From CAYUHK01 sp964475165 (GTDB lineage Bacteria; Verrucomicrobiota; Kiritimatiellia; JAAZAB01), in contig CAYYVN010000006.1 of assembly GCA_964475165.1 (NCBI GenBank), positions 1-64,000 of the forward strand: DNA of 64,000 nt. The letters are read 5' to 3'. Of the stretch, positions 7,912-15,593 are shown piece by piece; positions within the stretch are counted from its first letter, which is position 1, and the number at the start of each line of letters is the position of its first letter. Made by a program: the position numbers and the translations under genes. Under the pieces are notes generated by a model. That model searched no databases. It had not been told where the DNA came from and saw only the letters and a program-made list of their open reading frames with translations.

Positions 7912-8196
7912 TTAGATTCCAACCTTGGTGAAACCGGCAATCTTGATGGTAGGCACGCTTGGCTGCAGATTGACCAGACGAAAATTATCGGCCCCGGCTT
8001 CCGACCGTCAGGCAAATCCGCAGGAAGGCGGAGGCGATGAAACTGACGGCGCGCATATCGCAAACTACCGCCAACCGCTCCGCGCGCAGGCGCGGGTAGA
8101 TTTACTGTTCCAGTCGAGCGCTTCCGTATTCAAGGCGCCTCGGAAGGTGCAGTCAACTTTGATACCCAAAGCCAATAATCCTTCTCTTGGCCACAT
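7912..8196 (-). pseudogene. decayed STAS-domain (anti-sigma factor antagonist) gene
   Basis: No intact gene occupies 7853-8376, but the minus strand carries an STAS domain broken over frames. From ATG at 8196 one frame reads EGLLALGIKVD, then FRGALNTEALDW, and then reaches a stop. A second frame reads VVCDMRAVSFIASAFLR, the equivalent of the phosphorylatable-serine loop of SpoIIAA-like proteins. After a further +1 shift the third piece reads GADNFRLVNLQPSVPTIKI and ends AGFTKVGI with TAA at 7912-7914. Piece order and spacing match a full STAS domain of about 95 residues. Two intact STAS genes lie within 2.4 kb, so this is probably a dead paralogue. Sequencing error is possible but would need at least two independent indels. 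Confidence 0.7.
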
Positions 8197-8376
8197 CCTT
8201 TTGGATTTAAGACCTGGTTGGATTGCCGGGGAGGGCGGAGGTCCGAACCAGATTGCAGAGCGCCCGGCCCGGGGGCATCATTCATCTTCATATCCTGGAG
8301 ATGTCTAAAAAATTTCTTTCTATTTTGTGCCGGGCGCTATAAAGCTTTGCGTAGCTTAGCCAGTCACTTTTGTTTT

Positions 8377-8910
8377 ATGAGCGAGTGGTTTAATCACCGC
8401 TTCTCTCAAGCTAGCTGGGTGGGGAGCAATATGCATCTGCTTGGGATCGGACCTGTGCTGGCGCTAACCGGTGTGCTCACCGGGGCGCTGGCCGTTTTCT
8501 TCTGCCGCGTCACGGGCCACGGGGCTGCTTTGGCGGCGCCCTGGCGGGAATGGCTTTTCTGGGTTGGGGTGATCTGGGGGCTGCCAGGCATATATTTCTG
8601 GTTGGCTTCGATCATTGCCCTCAAGCGGGCCGTCAAGTCACGGCGGCTGGCGCGCGAGGGGGTTTATGGCCTTTCGCGCAATCCCATGTACACGGGCATC
8701 ATCATCTTCATCATCCCCGGCCTGACATTGATCTTGAACAATATGTTGTTGCTCGCCGCGTCGGCAACGATGCTGCTGGTCTTTAAGCTGCGCATTGGGC
8801 GGGAAGAACGTCTTTTGTCGCGGGAGTTTGGCGCCGAGTACGAACGCTACCGGGCGCGGGTGCCCCAGCTCTTGCTATTTAAGCCCCGCCTGGGTCAGCC
8901 CGGTATTTAG
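8377..8910 (+). CDS. isoprenylcysteine carboxyl methyltransferase-like membrane methyltransferase
   Basis: 177 residues with four to five hydrophobic segments. The C-terminal part (YGLSRNPMYTGIIIF, then EERLLSREFGAEYERYRARVPQLL) is the SAM-binding signature of the ICMT/PEMT-like family, which methylates lipids or prenylated/other membrane substrates; bacterial substrates are mostly unknown. ATG 8377 gives a soluble 18-residue N-terminus but has no ribosome site. ATG 8431 (start MHLLGIG) has GGGGAG 5 bases upstream and is a serious alternative. It stands alone between the STAS pseudogene and the anti-sigma gene. Confidence 0.75.
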   Translation: MSEWFNHRFSQASWVGSNMHLLGIGPVLALTGVLTGALAVFFCRVTGHGAALAAPWREWLFWVGVIWGLPGIYFWLASIIALKRAVKSRRLAREGVYGLSRNPMYTGIIIFIIPGLTLILNNMLLLAASATMLLVFKLRIGREERLLSREFGAEYERYRARVPQLLLFKPRLGQPGI

Positions 8911-8960
8911 TGGCGCGCGCGGCGGCAGTTAGAGGCTTGGCTGATTGGGCCGTCGCCAGT

Positions 8961-9398
8961 TCAAGCTGGCAGGTCGATGGTCATTTCCAACACATTCTGG
9001 TTAGCCTGGCGCTGATAGCAGAGCGCATTGACCATGTGCCGTACCAGATGAATGCCCAGCCCGCCGATGGGGCGTTGGGCGAGGTCGAGAGATGTATCGG
9101 GTGGAGCTGCGGAGAGAGGGTTGAACTCGCGGCCATCATCGGCGACGCGTATTTTCAGGCATTGGGTCGCCGGCTCAAGCGTGATGGTGATGGTGTGAGG
9201 CTCTTGATCGGTGTATCCATATTTGATGATATTGGTGATGATCTCTTCCAAGACCAGGTTAGTGGTGAAAAGAACGGTCGGCGCTGCCGCGCGCTCTTGC
9301 AGGAAAGCGTTGACAGCCTGCTGCAGGCGCGGGAGCTCTTCCAGCCTATTACTGATTTGCAGCTTAAGCTGACCGGTATTGGATGCTTGCTGAGGCAT
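8961..9398 (-). CDS. anti-sigma regulatory factor, RsbW/SpoIIAB-type serine kinase
   Basis: 145-residue GHKL ATPase of the HATPase_c_2 type. N box NLVLEEIITNIIKYGY, G1 box VADDGREFNP and G2 box GGLGIHLVRHM are all intact, so it should bind ATP. By family, such a protein holds a sigma factor or another partner and phosphorylates an STAS antagonist. Candidate antagonists are encoded at 9572-9907 and 9970-10278. No sigma factor and no PP2C phosphatase is present in the window, so the output is unknown. A GGGAAGAG ribosome site precedes ATG 9398. Confidence 0.88.
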   Translation of the reverse strand: MPQQASNTGQLKLQISNRLEELPRLQQAVNAFLQERAAAPTVLFTTNLVLEEIITNIIKYGYTDQEPHTITITLEPATQCLKIRVADDGREFNPLSAAPPDTSLDLAQRPIGGLGIHLVRHMVNALCYQRQANQNVLEMTIDLPA

Positions 9399-9496
9399 AG
9401 GGCTCTCTTCCCGCTAGTTAGCCTAAAGCAGGGCTCGCGCTGGGTCGAGCCTAAAATGCCATGAGGGGGCGGAGCTTAACTTAGCTAGGAAAAGCC

Positions 9497-9526
9497 TTGC
9501 CGCCGCGTCAGGAAAAGGCTTATAAC
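9497..9526 (+). promoter_or_regulatory. promoter for the first STAS gene
   Basis: TTGCCG at 9497-9502, 18-base spacer, TATAAC at 9521-9526. An inverted repeat AAGCCTT/AAGGCTT spans from the -35 to just before the -10 box and could be an operator. Confidence 0.45.
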
Positions 9527-9571
9527 TGCATGCGGGCGCGGATATCATCTGGGCGATCAGGAGGATAAAGT

Positions 9572-9907
9572 ATGCATATCACCATGGAGAAAGATGGAGC
9601 AACGCTGCTCATGAAACTGCAAGGGCGTTTGGATGTGGCCAATGCCTCGGTCCTGGAGCAAGCCGCTGAGCAAGCCCTCCAGGCTGGCGATCAATTGCTG
9701 GTCTTGGATTTCAGCAAGCTGGATTATATCAGCAGCGCTGGCTTGCGCAGTCTTCTCACTCTGCATAAGCAGGTCAAGGCCCAGGACGGTAAGCTGGCGC
9801 TTTGCAACCTGCAGGGGATGGTCAAGGAAGTTTTGGATATCTCGGGGTTGGCGACGATGTTGGCGGTGTTTGATTCCACGGCCGCGGCGCTGGCCGCCAT
9901 GCGCTGA
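9572..9907 (+). CDS. STAS-domain anti-sigma factor antagonist (SpoIIAA/RsbV-like)
   Basis: 111 residues, a single STAS domain. The loop LDYISSAGLRSLL carries the serine normally phosphorylated by the RsbW-type kinase. Unphosphorylated protein would bind the anti-sigma factor and release its partner. Start ATG 9572 follows AGGAGG. It is transcribed away from the kinase gene at 8961-9398. Confidence 0.9.
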   Translation: MHITMEKDGATLLMKLQGRLDVANASVLEQAAEQALQAGDQLLVLDFSKLDYISSAGLRSLLTLHKQVKAQDGKLALCNLQGMVKEVLDISGLATMLAVFDSTAAALAAMR

Positions 9908-9969
9908 AGTTGGGGCCTTGACCGCTTCTCGCTGGCCCCTCGGGCGCCGGCCGGCGCGGCGGCGGCCTT

Positions 9970-10278
9970 TCAGGCTAACGCATCTTTCCAGGATTTATAG
10001 ATGGGGATGATGGTGGCCAGGTTGGCGCAGCGGAAAATTTCATCCACCAATCCCTTAACATTGCAGAAACGGAGCTGCCCGCCGGCCGCCTGTATTTTCT
10101 TGGCTCCGGCTAAAATGCTGCGCAACCCCGCACTACTGACATATTCCACGGCATCCATATCCACCACGACGATCTGCTCGGGAGTTTCCAAGCACCGCAA
10201 GCGCTGCTCAAAGGCCTGGGCAGAGAGCGCATCCATGCTTCCCTTGAGTTTGATGACGGCAATGGTTTTGAATTCCAT
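9970..10278 (-). CDS. second STAS-domain anti-sigma factor antagonist
   Basis: 102 residues, a single STAS domain with VEYVSSAGLRSIL as the phosphoserine loop. It starts at ATG 10278 behind AGAGGAG and ends at TGA 9970. It faces the first STAS gene, with 62 bases between the two stops. Having two antagonists (plus a dead third) for one visible kinase suggests two input signals into one switch. Confidence 0.9.
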   Translation of the reverse strand: MEFKTIAVIKLKGSMDALSAQAFEQRLRCLETPEQIVVVDMDAVEYVSSAGLRSILAGAKKIQAAGGQLRFCNVKGLVDEIFRCANLATIIPIYKSWKDALA

Positions 10279-10406
10279 ACTGGCTCCTCTGGTTGCCCTG
10301 GGGGGGGCATCCGTTCGATCGTTTGCATAAGCGCCCGGCCATCCGGGCTCGAGCCGCCGCTTCTTTTTTGCGAAAAGTATAGCAGTATTCCGACGGTAGT
10401 TCCAGC

Positions 10407-12191
10407 TTAATCATGCCGGCTGGCCGACCTGTGGGGGGCAGATAGCAAAGCGCGGAATTTGCGAATGGCGATCAGGAGCACGCCGCTGGCCAAGACCATC
10501 AGGATCAGGGCGGCGCCGGCCAGAGGCCCTTGGCCGGCATTGAAGAGCCGCCCGGCGCCCCAGGGGGCCAGATAGTTTTTCAGTGAGATGAGCAAGGTGG
10601 CATAGGTGGTCAACAGCATGAAGATGGCCGGTAAAATGGTGAACCAGATGGTTTTACCGCGCTGCAACAGCCAGACTGTGACGACCGTGAGGGTCAAGGC
10701 GGCGATGAGTTGATTGCCGGCGCCAAAAATCTTCCAGGCGGAGATGATGGTTGAATTGAGGGCGAAAAACAGCATCAGGCCCACGGCGAGGACCGTGTTG
10801 AAGAGAGGATTGATCAACAGCGCCCCCGGTCGGCCGCGACAGAGAAAACGCCATAATTCCTCCAGCATATAGCGGCAGAGCCGGATAAAGGTGTCGAGCG
10901 TGGTGACGACAAAGCCTTCCAGCACAAGAATGCCCATGACGGACCCCACGCTGATGGGGATGCGGGCGACATCATGGAGCATATAGCCCATGGCCACGGC
11001 GAAGGCCAGGATGGGATTGCCGTCGCCGCTGGCCGGGAAGACGATCCTCAGATATTCGGCTTTGGGCAGGGCCGCGGCCACCAAAAGGAGGGCCATCAGC
11101 GCCATCGCGCCCTCGAGCAGCATGGCGTTATAGCCCACCCGCCGCGTGTCGGCCTCGCTGCTAATTTGTTTGACGGTCGTCCCGGTGGTGGCCAGCGCAT
11201 GCGCTCCACTGATGGCACCACAGGCGATGGTGATGAGCAGAAACGGCCAGATGGGACCGGTGATGCGCGCGCCGGCGGCGATATTAAACATGTTGCTATT
11301 GAGGGTTTGTCCCTGAAAACCGTAATAGATTAAGCCCACCAGCATGAGGATGATGCCGACATAGAGGATCTGGACATTGACGAAATCGCGCGGCTGGAGG
11401 ATCAGCCAGACCGGCACCCAACAGGCGATGAAGACATAGAGGGAGAGCAGATAGCGCCATTCGGTTTCGCCGAGGGTGACGGGATAAAAGAATCCGGCCA
11501 GGACGCTCGCCACACAAATACCAGCCGCCAAGCTATAGAGGAGGAGGGCCGGCGTGTTGCGGCGGAAAAAGAGCCAGCCGAGGATGGGAGCACAAGCCGT
11601 GATGATCAGCATGGAGGTGGTGGCGATGCCGCCGATGCGCGCCATGAGCACGCCGTCAGGGCCAATCGCCGTGTTCAACAGGTGGCTATGGCTATCTATC
11701 TGCAGGAGTGCCGCGGGATAGGAAGCGGTCAGCGCTTTGCAGGAGAGGTTCAAGAAAATGGCGTTGATCAAGGTGAGCATGGTGATCAGAAAGGCTACCA
11801 ACAGCAGGTAGCCCGGACCGCCCAGACTGCGCCGGCACATCTCGGCGATGGAACGGCCATCCTCGCGCATGGAGACGAACATCGAGGTCATATCATGCAC
11901 GGCGCCGAAGAGGATACAGCCCAGCACGATCCAGAACCAAGCCGGCACCCAGCCATATACCAGGGCCAGGATGGGGCCGACGATGGGGCCGGCGCCGGCG
12001 ATGACGCTGAAGTGATGGGCAAAGACCACATGGGTGCGCGTGGGGATATAGTCGCGGTTATCGCGTAATTTATGGGCGGGGGTGAGGTTACGGGTGTCAA
12101 TCCCTAGATGCCTGCCGAGATAAAAGGCGTGTGTCCGGCTGGCCAAAAGGAAGCAGCCCAGGCCGATCAATAAGGGGATCAAGGTGTTCAT
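10407..12191 (-). CDS. cstA: CstA-family peptide/pyruvate transporter
   Basis: 594-residue inner-membrane protein with about 15 hydrophobic segments. The family signature is seen early (HKLRDNRDYIPTRTHVVFAHHFSVIAGAGPIVGP) and again in the middle (SGAHALATTGTTVKQI). CstA is induced by carbon starvation in E. coli and its relatives take up pyruvate or peptides. The start ATG 12191 is chosen over an in-frame extension because MNTLIPLLIGLGCFLLA is the usual N-terminus. The ATG overlaps the stop of a small upstream frame (ATGA). The protein is shorter than E. coli CstA (about 700), the extra length being C-terminal. Confidence 0.9.
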   Translation of the reverse strand: MNTLIPLLIGLGCFLLASRTHAFYLGRHLGIDTRNLTPAHKLRDNRDYIPTRTHVVFAHHFSVIAGAGPIVGPILALVYGWVPAWFWIVLGCILFGAVHDMTSMFVSMREDGRSIAEMCRRSLGGPGYLLLVAFLITMLTLINAIFLNLSCKALTASYPAALLQIDSHSHLLNTAIGPDGVLMARIGGIATTSMLIITACAPILGWLFFRRNTPALLLYSLAAGICVASVLAGFFYPVTLGETEWRYLLSLYVFIACWVPVWLILQPRDFVNVQILYVGIILMLVGLIYYGFQGQTLNSNMFNIAAGARITGPIWPFLLITIACGAISGAHALATTGTTVKQISSEADTRRVGYNAMLLEGAMALMALLLVAAALPKAEYLRIVFPASGDGNPILAFAVAMGYMLHDVARIPISVGSVMGILVLEGFVVTTLDTFIRLCRYMLEELWRFLCRGRPGALLINPLFNTVLAVGLMLFFALNSTIISAWKIFGAGNQLIAALTLTVVTVWLLQRGKTIWFTILPAIFMLLTTYATLLISLKNYLAPWGAGRLFNAGQGPLAGAALILMVLASGVLLIAIRKFRALLSAPHRSASRHD

Positions 12192-12328
12192 GGCTGTGGG
12201 TGCCGCGGGCCTTGGCTGGGGAGTGGTTTTGGGCGCAGCCGGTCGAACCATAAGCGGCCGCCAGCCGAGCGGGGCGCGGCCGCACTGGCCATCAGGCTGA
12301 CGGCGTTAATGGGGGCGTTGGATAGCAT
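12188..12328 (-). CDS. small open frame coupled to cstA (doubtful)
   Basis: ATG at 12328 opens a 46-codon frame whose TGA overlaps the cstA ATG (ATGA). In many bacteria a small YbdD/YjiX gene accompanies cstA, but this sequence does not resemble YbdD. The frame is open into the N run at 12340-12349, so it may be the tail of a longer gene. It is included because of the coupling geometry only. Confidence 0.3.
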   Translation of the reverse strand: MLSNAPINAVSLMASAAAPRSAGGRLWFDRLRPKPLPSQGPRHPQP

Positions 12329-12339
12329 GGATCCTTGCG

Positions 12340-12349
12340 NNNNNNNNNN
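12340..12349. other. assembly gap (10 N)
   Basis: Ten N between cstA and thiS. The flanking 12192-12520 stretch holds no confident gene: the minus strand from about 12592 to the gap is open in one frame, but I cannot assign it to a family. Confidence 0.99.
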
Positions 12350-12520
12350 GCACCAAATCGAGTTGTGTTTCTGCCTGACAATGAGTTGCCCTTGGTTTAG
12401 CCTTATTCCCCGGCAGCAGTTTTTGTAATAGCTTTCGCTGCGGGAAGCAAGTCGATAAATGCTGGCGCGTCCCAGCCGGATAATCGCTGCCCTGGATCTG
12501 GCGCCGCTGCCCGAAAATGC

Positions 12521-12550
12521 TTGACGCCACTCAGCACGCCCATCTAGTAT
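12521..12550 (+). promoter_or_regulatory. promoter for thiSGF
   Basis: TTGACG at 12521-12526, 18-base spacer, TAGTAT at 12545-12550. The predicted transcript begins near 12557, leaving an untranslated leader of about 113 bases that contains a terminator. Confidence 0.5.
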
Positions 12551-12624
12551 GAGATGGATATTGCGCTGGTGCATGAGGGAGTCCTGAGGCAAAAGGGCCG
12601 GCAGCGCTTTGCAATCCTGGCATG

Positions 12625-12650
12625 TGCGCCGTGCGGCGCATCTTTTTTTT
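12625..12650 (+). terminator. intrinsic terminator inside the thiS leader
   Basis: TGCGCC (12625-12630) pairs with GGCGCA (12635-12640) around a GTGC loop, followed by TCTTTTTTTT. It ends directly before the GGAGG ribosome site of thiS (12651-12655). On the plus strand nothing but the thiS leader precedes it, so it most likely attenuates thiS. Upstream, GCGCTG and CAGCGC (12567-12606 region) can pair and form a leader stem. I see none of the TPP-riboswitch core sequences. Confidence 0.65.
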
Positions 12651-12669
12651 GGAGGTGGTGAGAGGGGCT

Positions 12670-12870
12670 ATGAAAATTACGGTTAATGGTAAGCCCTATG
12701 ATTGTCCGCAGGCTTATTCGGTTTTGGATCTTTTGAACGGTATGCAGATTCCGGCCGATCGCGTGGCCATCGTATTGAATGATGATGTGATCTCCCCTAA
12801 GCGCATCGGTTATATTATGTTGCGCGAGGGCGACAATGTGGAGATGCTGACCTTGGCTGCCGGCGGTTAG
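12670..12870 (+). CDS. thiS: thiamine sulfur-carrier protein ThiS
   Basis: 66-residue ubiquitin-like protein ending in the diglycine (AAGG) that is adenylated and thiocarboxylated to supply sulfur for the thiazole ring. Starts MKITVNGKPYD. ATG 12670 is chosen over the in-frame ATG 12622, which lies inside the terminator hairpin; GGAGG sits at 12651-12655, and GAGAGGGG is closer to the start. First gene of thiS-thiG-thiF. Confidence 0.93.
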   Translation: MKITVNGKPYDCPQAYSVLDLLNGMQIPADRVAIVLNDDVISPKRIGYIMLREGDNVEMLTLAAGG

Positions 12871-12890
12871 GCGCGCCGGAATGGGGATCT

Positions 12891-13673
12891 ATGGATACAT
12901 TACAATTAGGTTCCTGCTCCTTCCGCTCACGGTTAATGGTGGGCACCGGGAAATTTTCCGATACGGCCACCATGTTACAAGCCATCGAGGCTTCCGGCAC
13001 CCAACTGGTGACGGTGGCCCTGCGCCGCTTTAATCGGGAGCGTCCGGGGGATGACCTCTTGGGTCCCCTGCTGAGCCTGTCGCATCTAACGCTCATGCCC
13101 AATACTTCCGGCGCCCTCAATGCCCGCGAGGCTGTTAAGGCCGCGCATATTGCCCGCGAATTAACGGGCAGTCCTTTTATTAAGGTTGAGATCCATCCCA
13201 ATCCGCACCACCTTTTGCCGGATCCACTGGAAACTTATGCGGCGGCTAAAACGCTGGTCAGCGAGGGGTTCACCGTGCTGCCCTATATGCCGGCCGATCC
13301 CGTGCTGGCCAAGCGTCTGGAGGATGTGGGTTGCGCGGCGGTGATGCCGCTGGGCGCGCCCATCGGCTCCGGGCACGGTCTGGCCACGGCCGCTATGTTG
13401 CAGATCATCATTCGCGACAGCCGCGTGCCGGTCATTGTGGATGCCGGCTTGCGCTCACCCTCTGAGGCCGCCGCGGCCATGGAGATGGGCTGCGCCGCGC
13501 TCCTCATCAATAGCGCCATCGCCGCGGCCGATAAGCCGCCGGCCATGGCGGCGGCCTTTGCCAAGGCCATTGAAGCAGGGCGCCAGGCACGCTTGGCGGG
13601 GTTGATGGCCACCCATACCGGCGCCAGCGCCACCAGCCCCTTGACCTCGTTTTTATCCGCCGCAACCGACTGA
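12891..13673 (+). CDS. thiG: thiazole synthase
   Basis: 260-residue TIM-barrel protein that forms the thiazole phosphate of thiamine from deoxyxylulose phosphate, a glycine-derived imine and ThiS thiocarboxylate. Family motifs: LMVGTGKF, PNTSGALNAREAVKAA, FIKVEIH (Schiff-base Lys), LLPDPLETYAAAK, and MPLGAPIGSGHGL. It lies 20 bases behind thiS with GGGGAT before ATG 12891. No thiH or thiO lies next to it, so the glycine-oxidising partner is elsewhere. Confidence 0.95.
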   Translation: MDTLQLGSCSFRSRLMVGTGKFSDTATMLQAIEASGTQLVTVALRRFNRERPGDDLLGPLLSLSHLTLMPNTSGALNAREAVKAAHIARELTGSPFIKVEIHPNPHHLLPDPLETYAAAKTLVSEGFTVLPYMPADPVLAKRLEDVGCAAVMPLGAPIGSGHGLATAAMLQIIIRDSRVPVIVDAGLRSPSEAAAAMEMGCAALLINSAIAAADKPPAMAAAFAKAIEAGRQARLAGLMATHTGASATSPLTSFLSAATD

Positions 13674-13690
13674 TCCTACGGGAACCGCAC

Positions 13691-14467
13691 ATGGCATTGA
13701 CCTTGGAACAGCGCCAGCGTTTTGCGCGCCAGATCGCTCTGCCTGAGATTGGCGTGCGCGGCCAGCAGCGCCTCTTGGCGGGCCGCGTCTTGTTGGTGGG
13801 CGCTGGCGGTTTGGCGGCGCCGGCCGGTATGTATTTGGCGGCGGCCGGCGTGGGCACGTTGGGCATCATGGATGATGATGTGGTGGAACGAGCCAATTTA
13901 CAGCGTCAGATTTTTTATACCGCGGCCGATGTGGGGCGCTATAAAGTGACCGTCGCCGCCAAAAAAATGCGGGCTATTCATCCCGCGCTCAGCACGCGGA
14001 CCTATCGGCAACGCTTGACGGCCCGTAATGCCGCCGCCATTTTCAAGGATTATGATTTCATCATCGATGCCGTGGATAGCGCGGCCGCTAAGCGTCTGAT
14101 CGCGCGGGTGTGTCATAAGCTGGCTAAGCCCTATGCGCATGGCGGCGTCAGCCGCTATCGCGGCCAGACGCTGACTGTCCAACCGGGGCGCACGGCCTGC
14201 TTGCAGTGTATCTGCGCCGGGTTATGGCCGGATACCCGCGCCCGGCCGGGCGGGCCGCTGGGGAGTTTGCCGGGGATTATCGGCGCCATTCAGGCCACGG
14301 AAGCCATCAAGTATTTATTGGGCATAGGCGTTTTACTCTACAATCGCCTCTTGATCTGCGATGCGCTGAGCATGCAGTTCCGCTCCATCAACCTCAATCG
14401 CAATCCGGTCTGTGCCCTATGCGCCCCGCGCAGTCGCGCGCCCGCCGCCGCGGCGCGCTTGTCTTAA
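13691..14467 (+). CDS. thiF: ThiF/MoeB-family adenylyltransferase
   Basis: 258-residue E1-like enzyme. The nucleotide site shows VGAGGLAAPAGMYLAAAG and the Arg finger ERANLQRQ; DAVDSAAAKRLI follows. Two CxxC pairs (CLQC near residue 174 and CALC near 242) form the zinc site. Placed 17 bases behind thiG, it most likely adenylates the ThiS C-terminus. MoeB-type activity on MoaD cannot be excluded from sequence. The stop overlaps the mnmA stop in a shared TTAA (14464-14467). Confidence 0.88.
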   Translation: MALTLEQRQRFARQIALPEIGVRGQQRLLAGRVLLVGAGGLAAPAGMYLAAAGVGTLGIMDDDVVERANLQRQIFYTAADVGRYKVTVAAKKMRAIHPALSTRTYRQRLTARNAAAIFKDYDFIIDAVDSAAAKRLIARVCHKLAKPYAHGGVSRYRGQTLTVQPGRTACLQCICAGLWPDTRARPGGPLGSLPGIIGAIQATEAIKYLLGIGVLLYNRLLICDALSMQFRSINLNRNPVCALCAPRSRAPAAAARLS

Positions 14468-15585
14468 GAGATGATGGTGCCGCCCCCGAGGACTGTTGCA
14501 TCTTCATAGAACACGACCGCTTGCCCCGGCGTGATGGCCAGCTGGGGTTGATCGAAGACCACCAGCATCGCCGTCGCATCCTGGGGATCAGGGCTGAGGG
14601 TGGCCGCCGCCGCTCGATGACGCGAGCGGATTTGGGCCGTGATCCTGCGGGCGCTGCTGGGCGCCGCGCCGCCGATCCAGTTCAGCTGGCTGGCCCGCAG
14701 GCGTTGGCTGAAAAGCTCCGGATAGGTGCCGACCGTGAGCGTATTGCGCTGCCCATCCATCTGCGTGACATACAGCGGCGCTGAGCGGCCGCTTAAACCG
14801 AGACCTTTGCGTTGGCCGATCGTATAATGCACGAGGCCGCGATGCCTGCCGATAGTTTGGCCGCTGCTATTCAGAATGGCTCCCGGGGGTACCTGCTGTT
14901 CGGCGAACAAAGCCGCGTGCATTTGCGGGCCGATGAAATCCTGGCTTTCCGGGCGCAGCCGCAATTCATCCAAGGCCAGTTCCTGTGCGTAGCGGCGGAC
15001 TTCCGCCTTGGTGAATGCTCCCAAGGGTAAGCTGAGCTGCTCCAATTGAGCTTGAGTCAGCCGAAAGAGAAAATAAGACTGGTCCTTGGCGGCGTCGCGG
15101 CCGCGCTGCAGCCAGTAACCCTGGCCGGAGGCCGCCCGGCCCACGCGGGCATAATGGCCTGTGGCGAATTTATCGAAGACGATTCCCTGGGCGCGCGCTT
15201 TCTCCGGCAATAAACCGAACTTCAACTTCCAATTACAGGCCACGCAGGGATTGGGAGTATAGCCGGCCAAGTATGCCCTGCGGAAATAATCAATGACCTC
15301 GCGCTGGTATTCTTCCACCAGGGAGATCACCTGCCAGGGGATGCCCAGGCGGTCGCTCAGGCGCTGGAGCAGTTCGAGATCAGGAGCCTTGGCGGCGGCC
15401 TGGCATCCGATCCGGCCGCTGGCCGATCTGTCTTCATCCCAGATTTGCATGGTGAGGCCGATGACCTTATAGCCCTGGCGCTGCAATAGGGCGGCGGCCA
15501 CCAGGGAATCCAGGCCGCCACTCAAAGCGACGGCCACTGTTTCGGCACCAGTTTGAGAGGGAGCTATATGCGGCAGGGTCGGCAT
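14464..15585 (-). CDS. mnmA: tRNA-specific 2-thiouridylase MnmA (variant)
   Basis: 373 residues; thiolates U34 of tRNA-Lys, -Glu and -Gln. PP-loop VALSGGLDSLVAAALL, the first catalytic Cys in NPCVACNWKLKFG (C114, forming CxxC with C117), KDQSYFLFRL, and GQRKGLGLSG are intact. At the second catalytic Cys the usual SQDICFI-type motif reads RPESQDFIGP (residues 211-220), with no cysteine. The only other Cys is C61. This suggests a non-persulfide mechanism, possibly with an Fe-S cluster held by C61/C114/C117, or an assembly error; the reading frame is otherwise perfect. ATG 15585 is preferred over upstream in-frame starts that lie in the DUF2851 gene. Confidence 0.9.
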   Translation of the reverse strand: MPTLPHIAPSQTGAETVAVALSGGLDSLVAAALLQRQGYKVIGLTMQIWDEDRSASGRIGCQAAAKAPDLELLQRLSDRLGIPWQVISLVEEYQREVIDYFRRAYLAGYTPNPCVACNWKLKFGLLPEKARAQGIVFDKFATGHYARVGRAASGQGYWLQRGRDAAKDQSYFLFRLTQAQLEQLSLPLGAFTKAEVRRYAQELALDELRLRPESQDFIGPQMHAALFAEQQVPPGAILNSSGQTIGRHRGLVHYTIGQRKGLGLSGRSAPLYVTQMDGQRNTLTVGTYPELFSQRLRASQLNWIGGAAPSSARRITAQIRSRHRAAAATLSPDPQDATAMLVVFDQPQLAITPGQAVVFYEDATVLGGGTIIS

Positions 15586-15593
15586 GGTTTTGG

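Noticed and set aside
8218..8376. N-terminal extension of the membrane methyltransferase
   Set aside because: The upstream in-frame stretch has no homology and no start context.
12350..12592. excisionase/HTH or transposase gene on the minus strand
   Set aside because: Similarity is limited to a few residues in one frame, and the region is cut by the gap; no IS ends or target duplications are seen here or elsewhere in the window.
12551..12660. TPP riboswitch before thiS
   Set aside because: The conserved TPP core sequences (CUGAGA and the GAACCUGAU region) cannot be found; only a generic stem and a terminator are visible.
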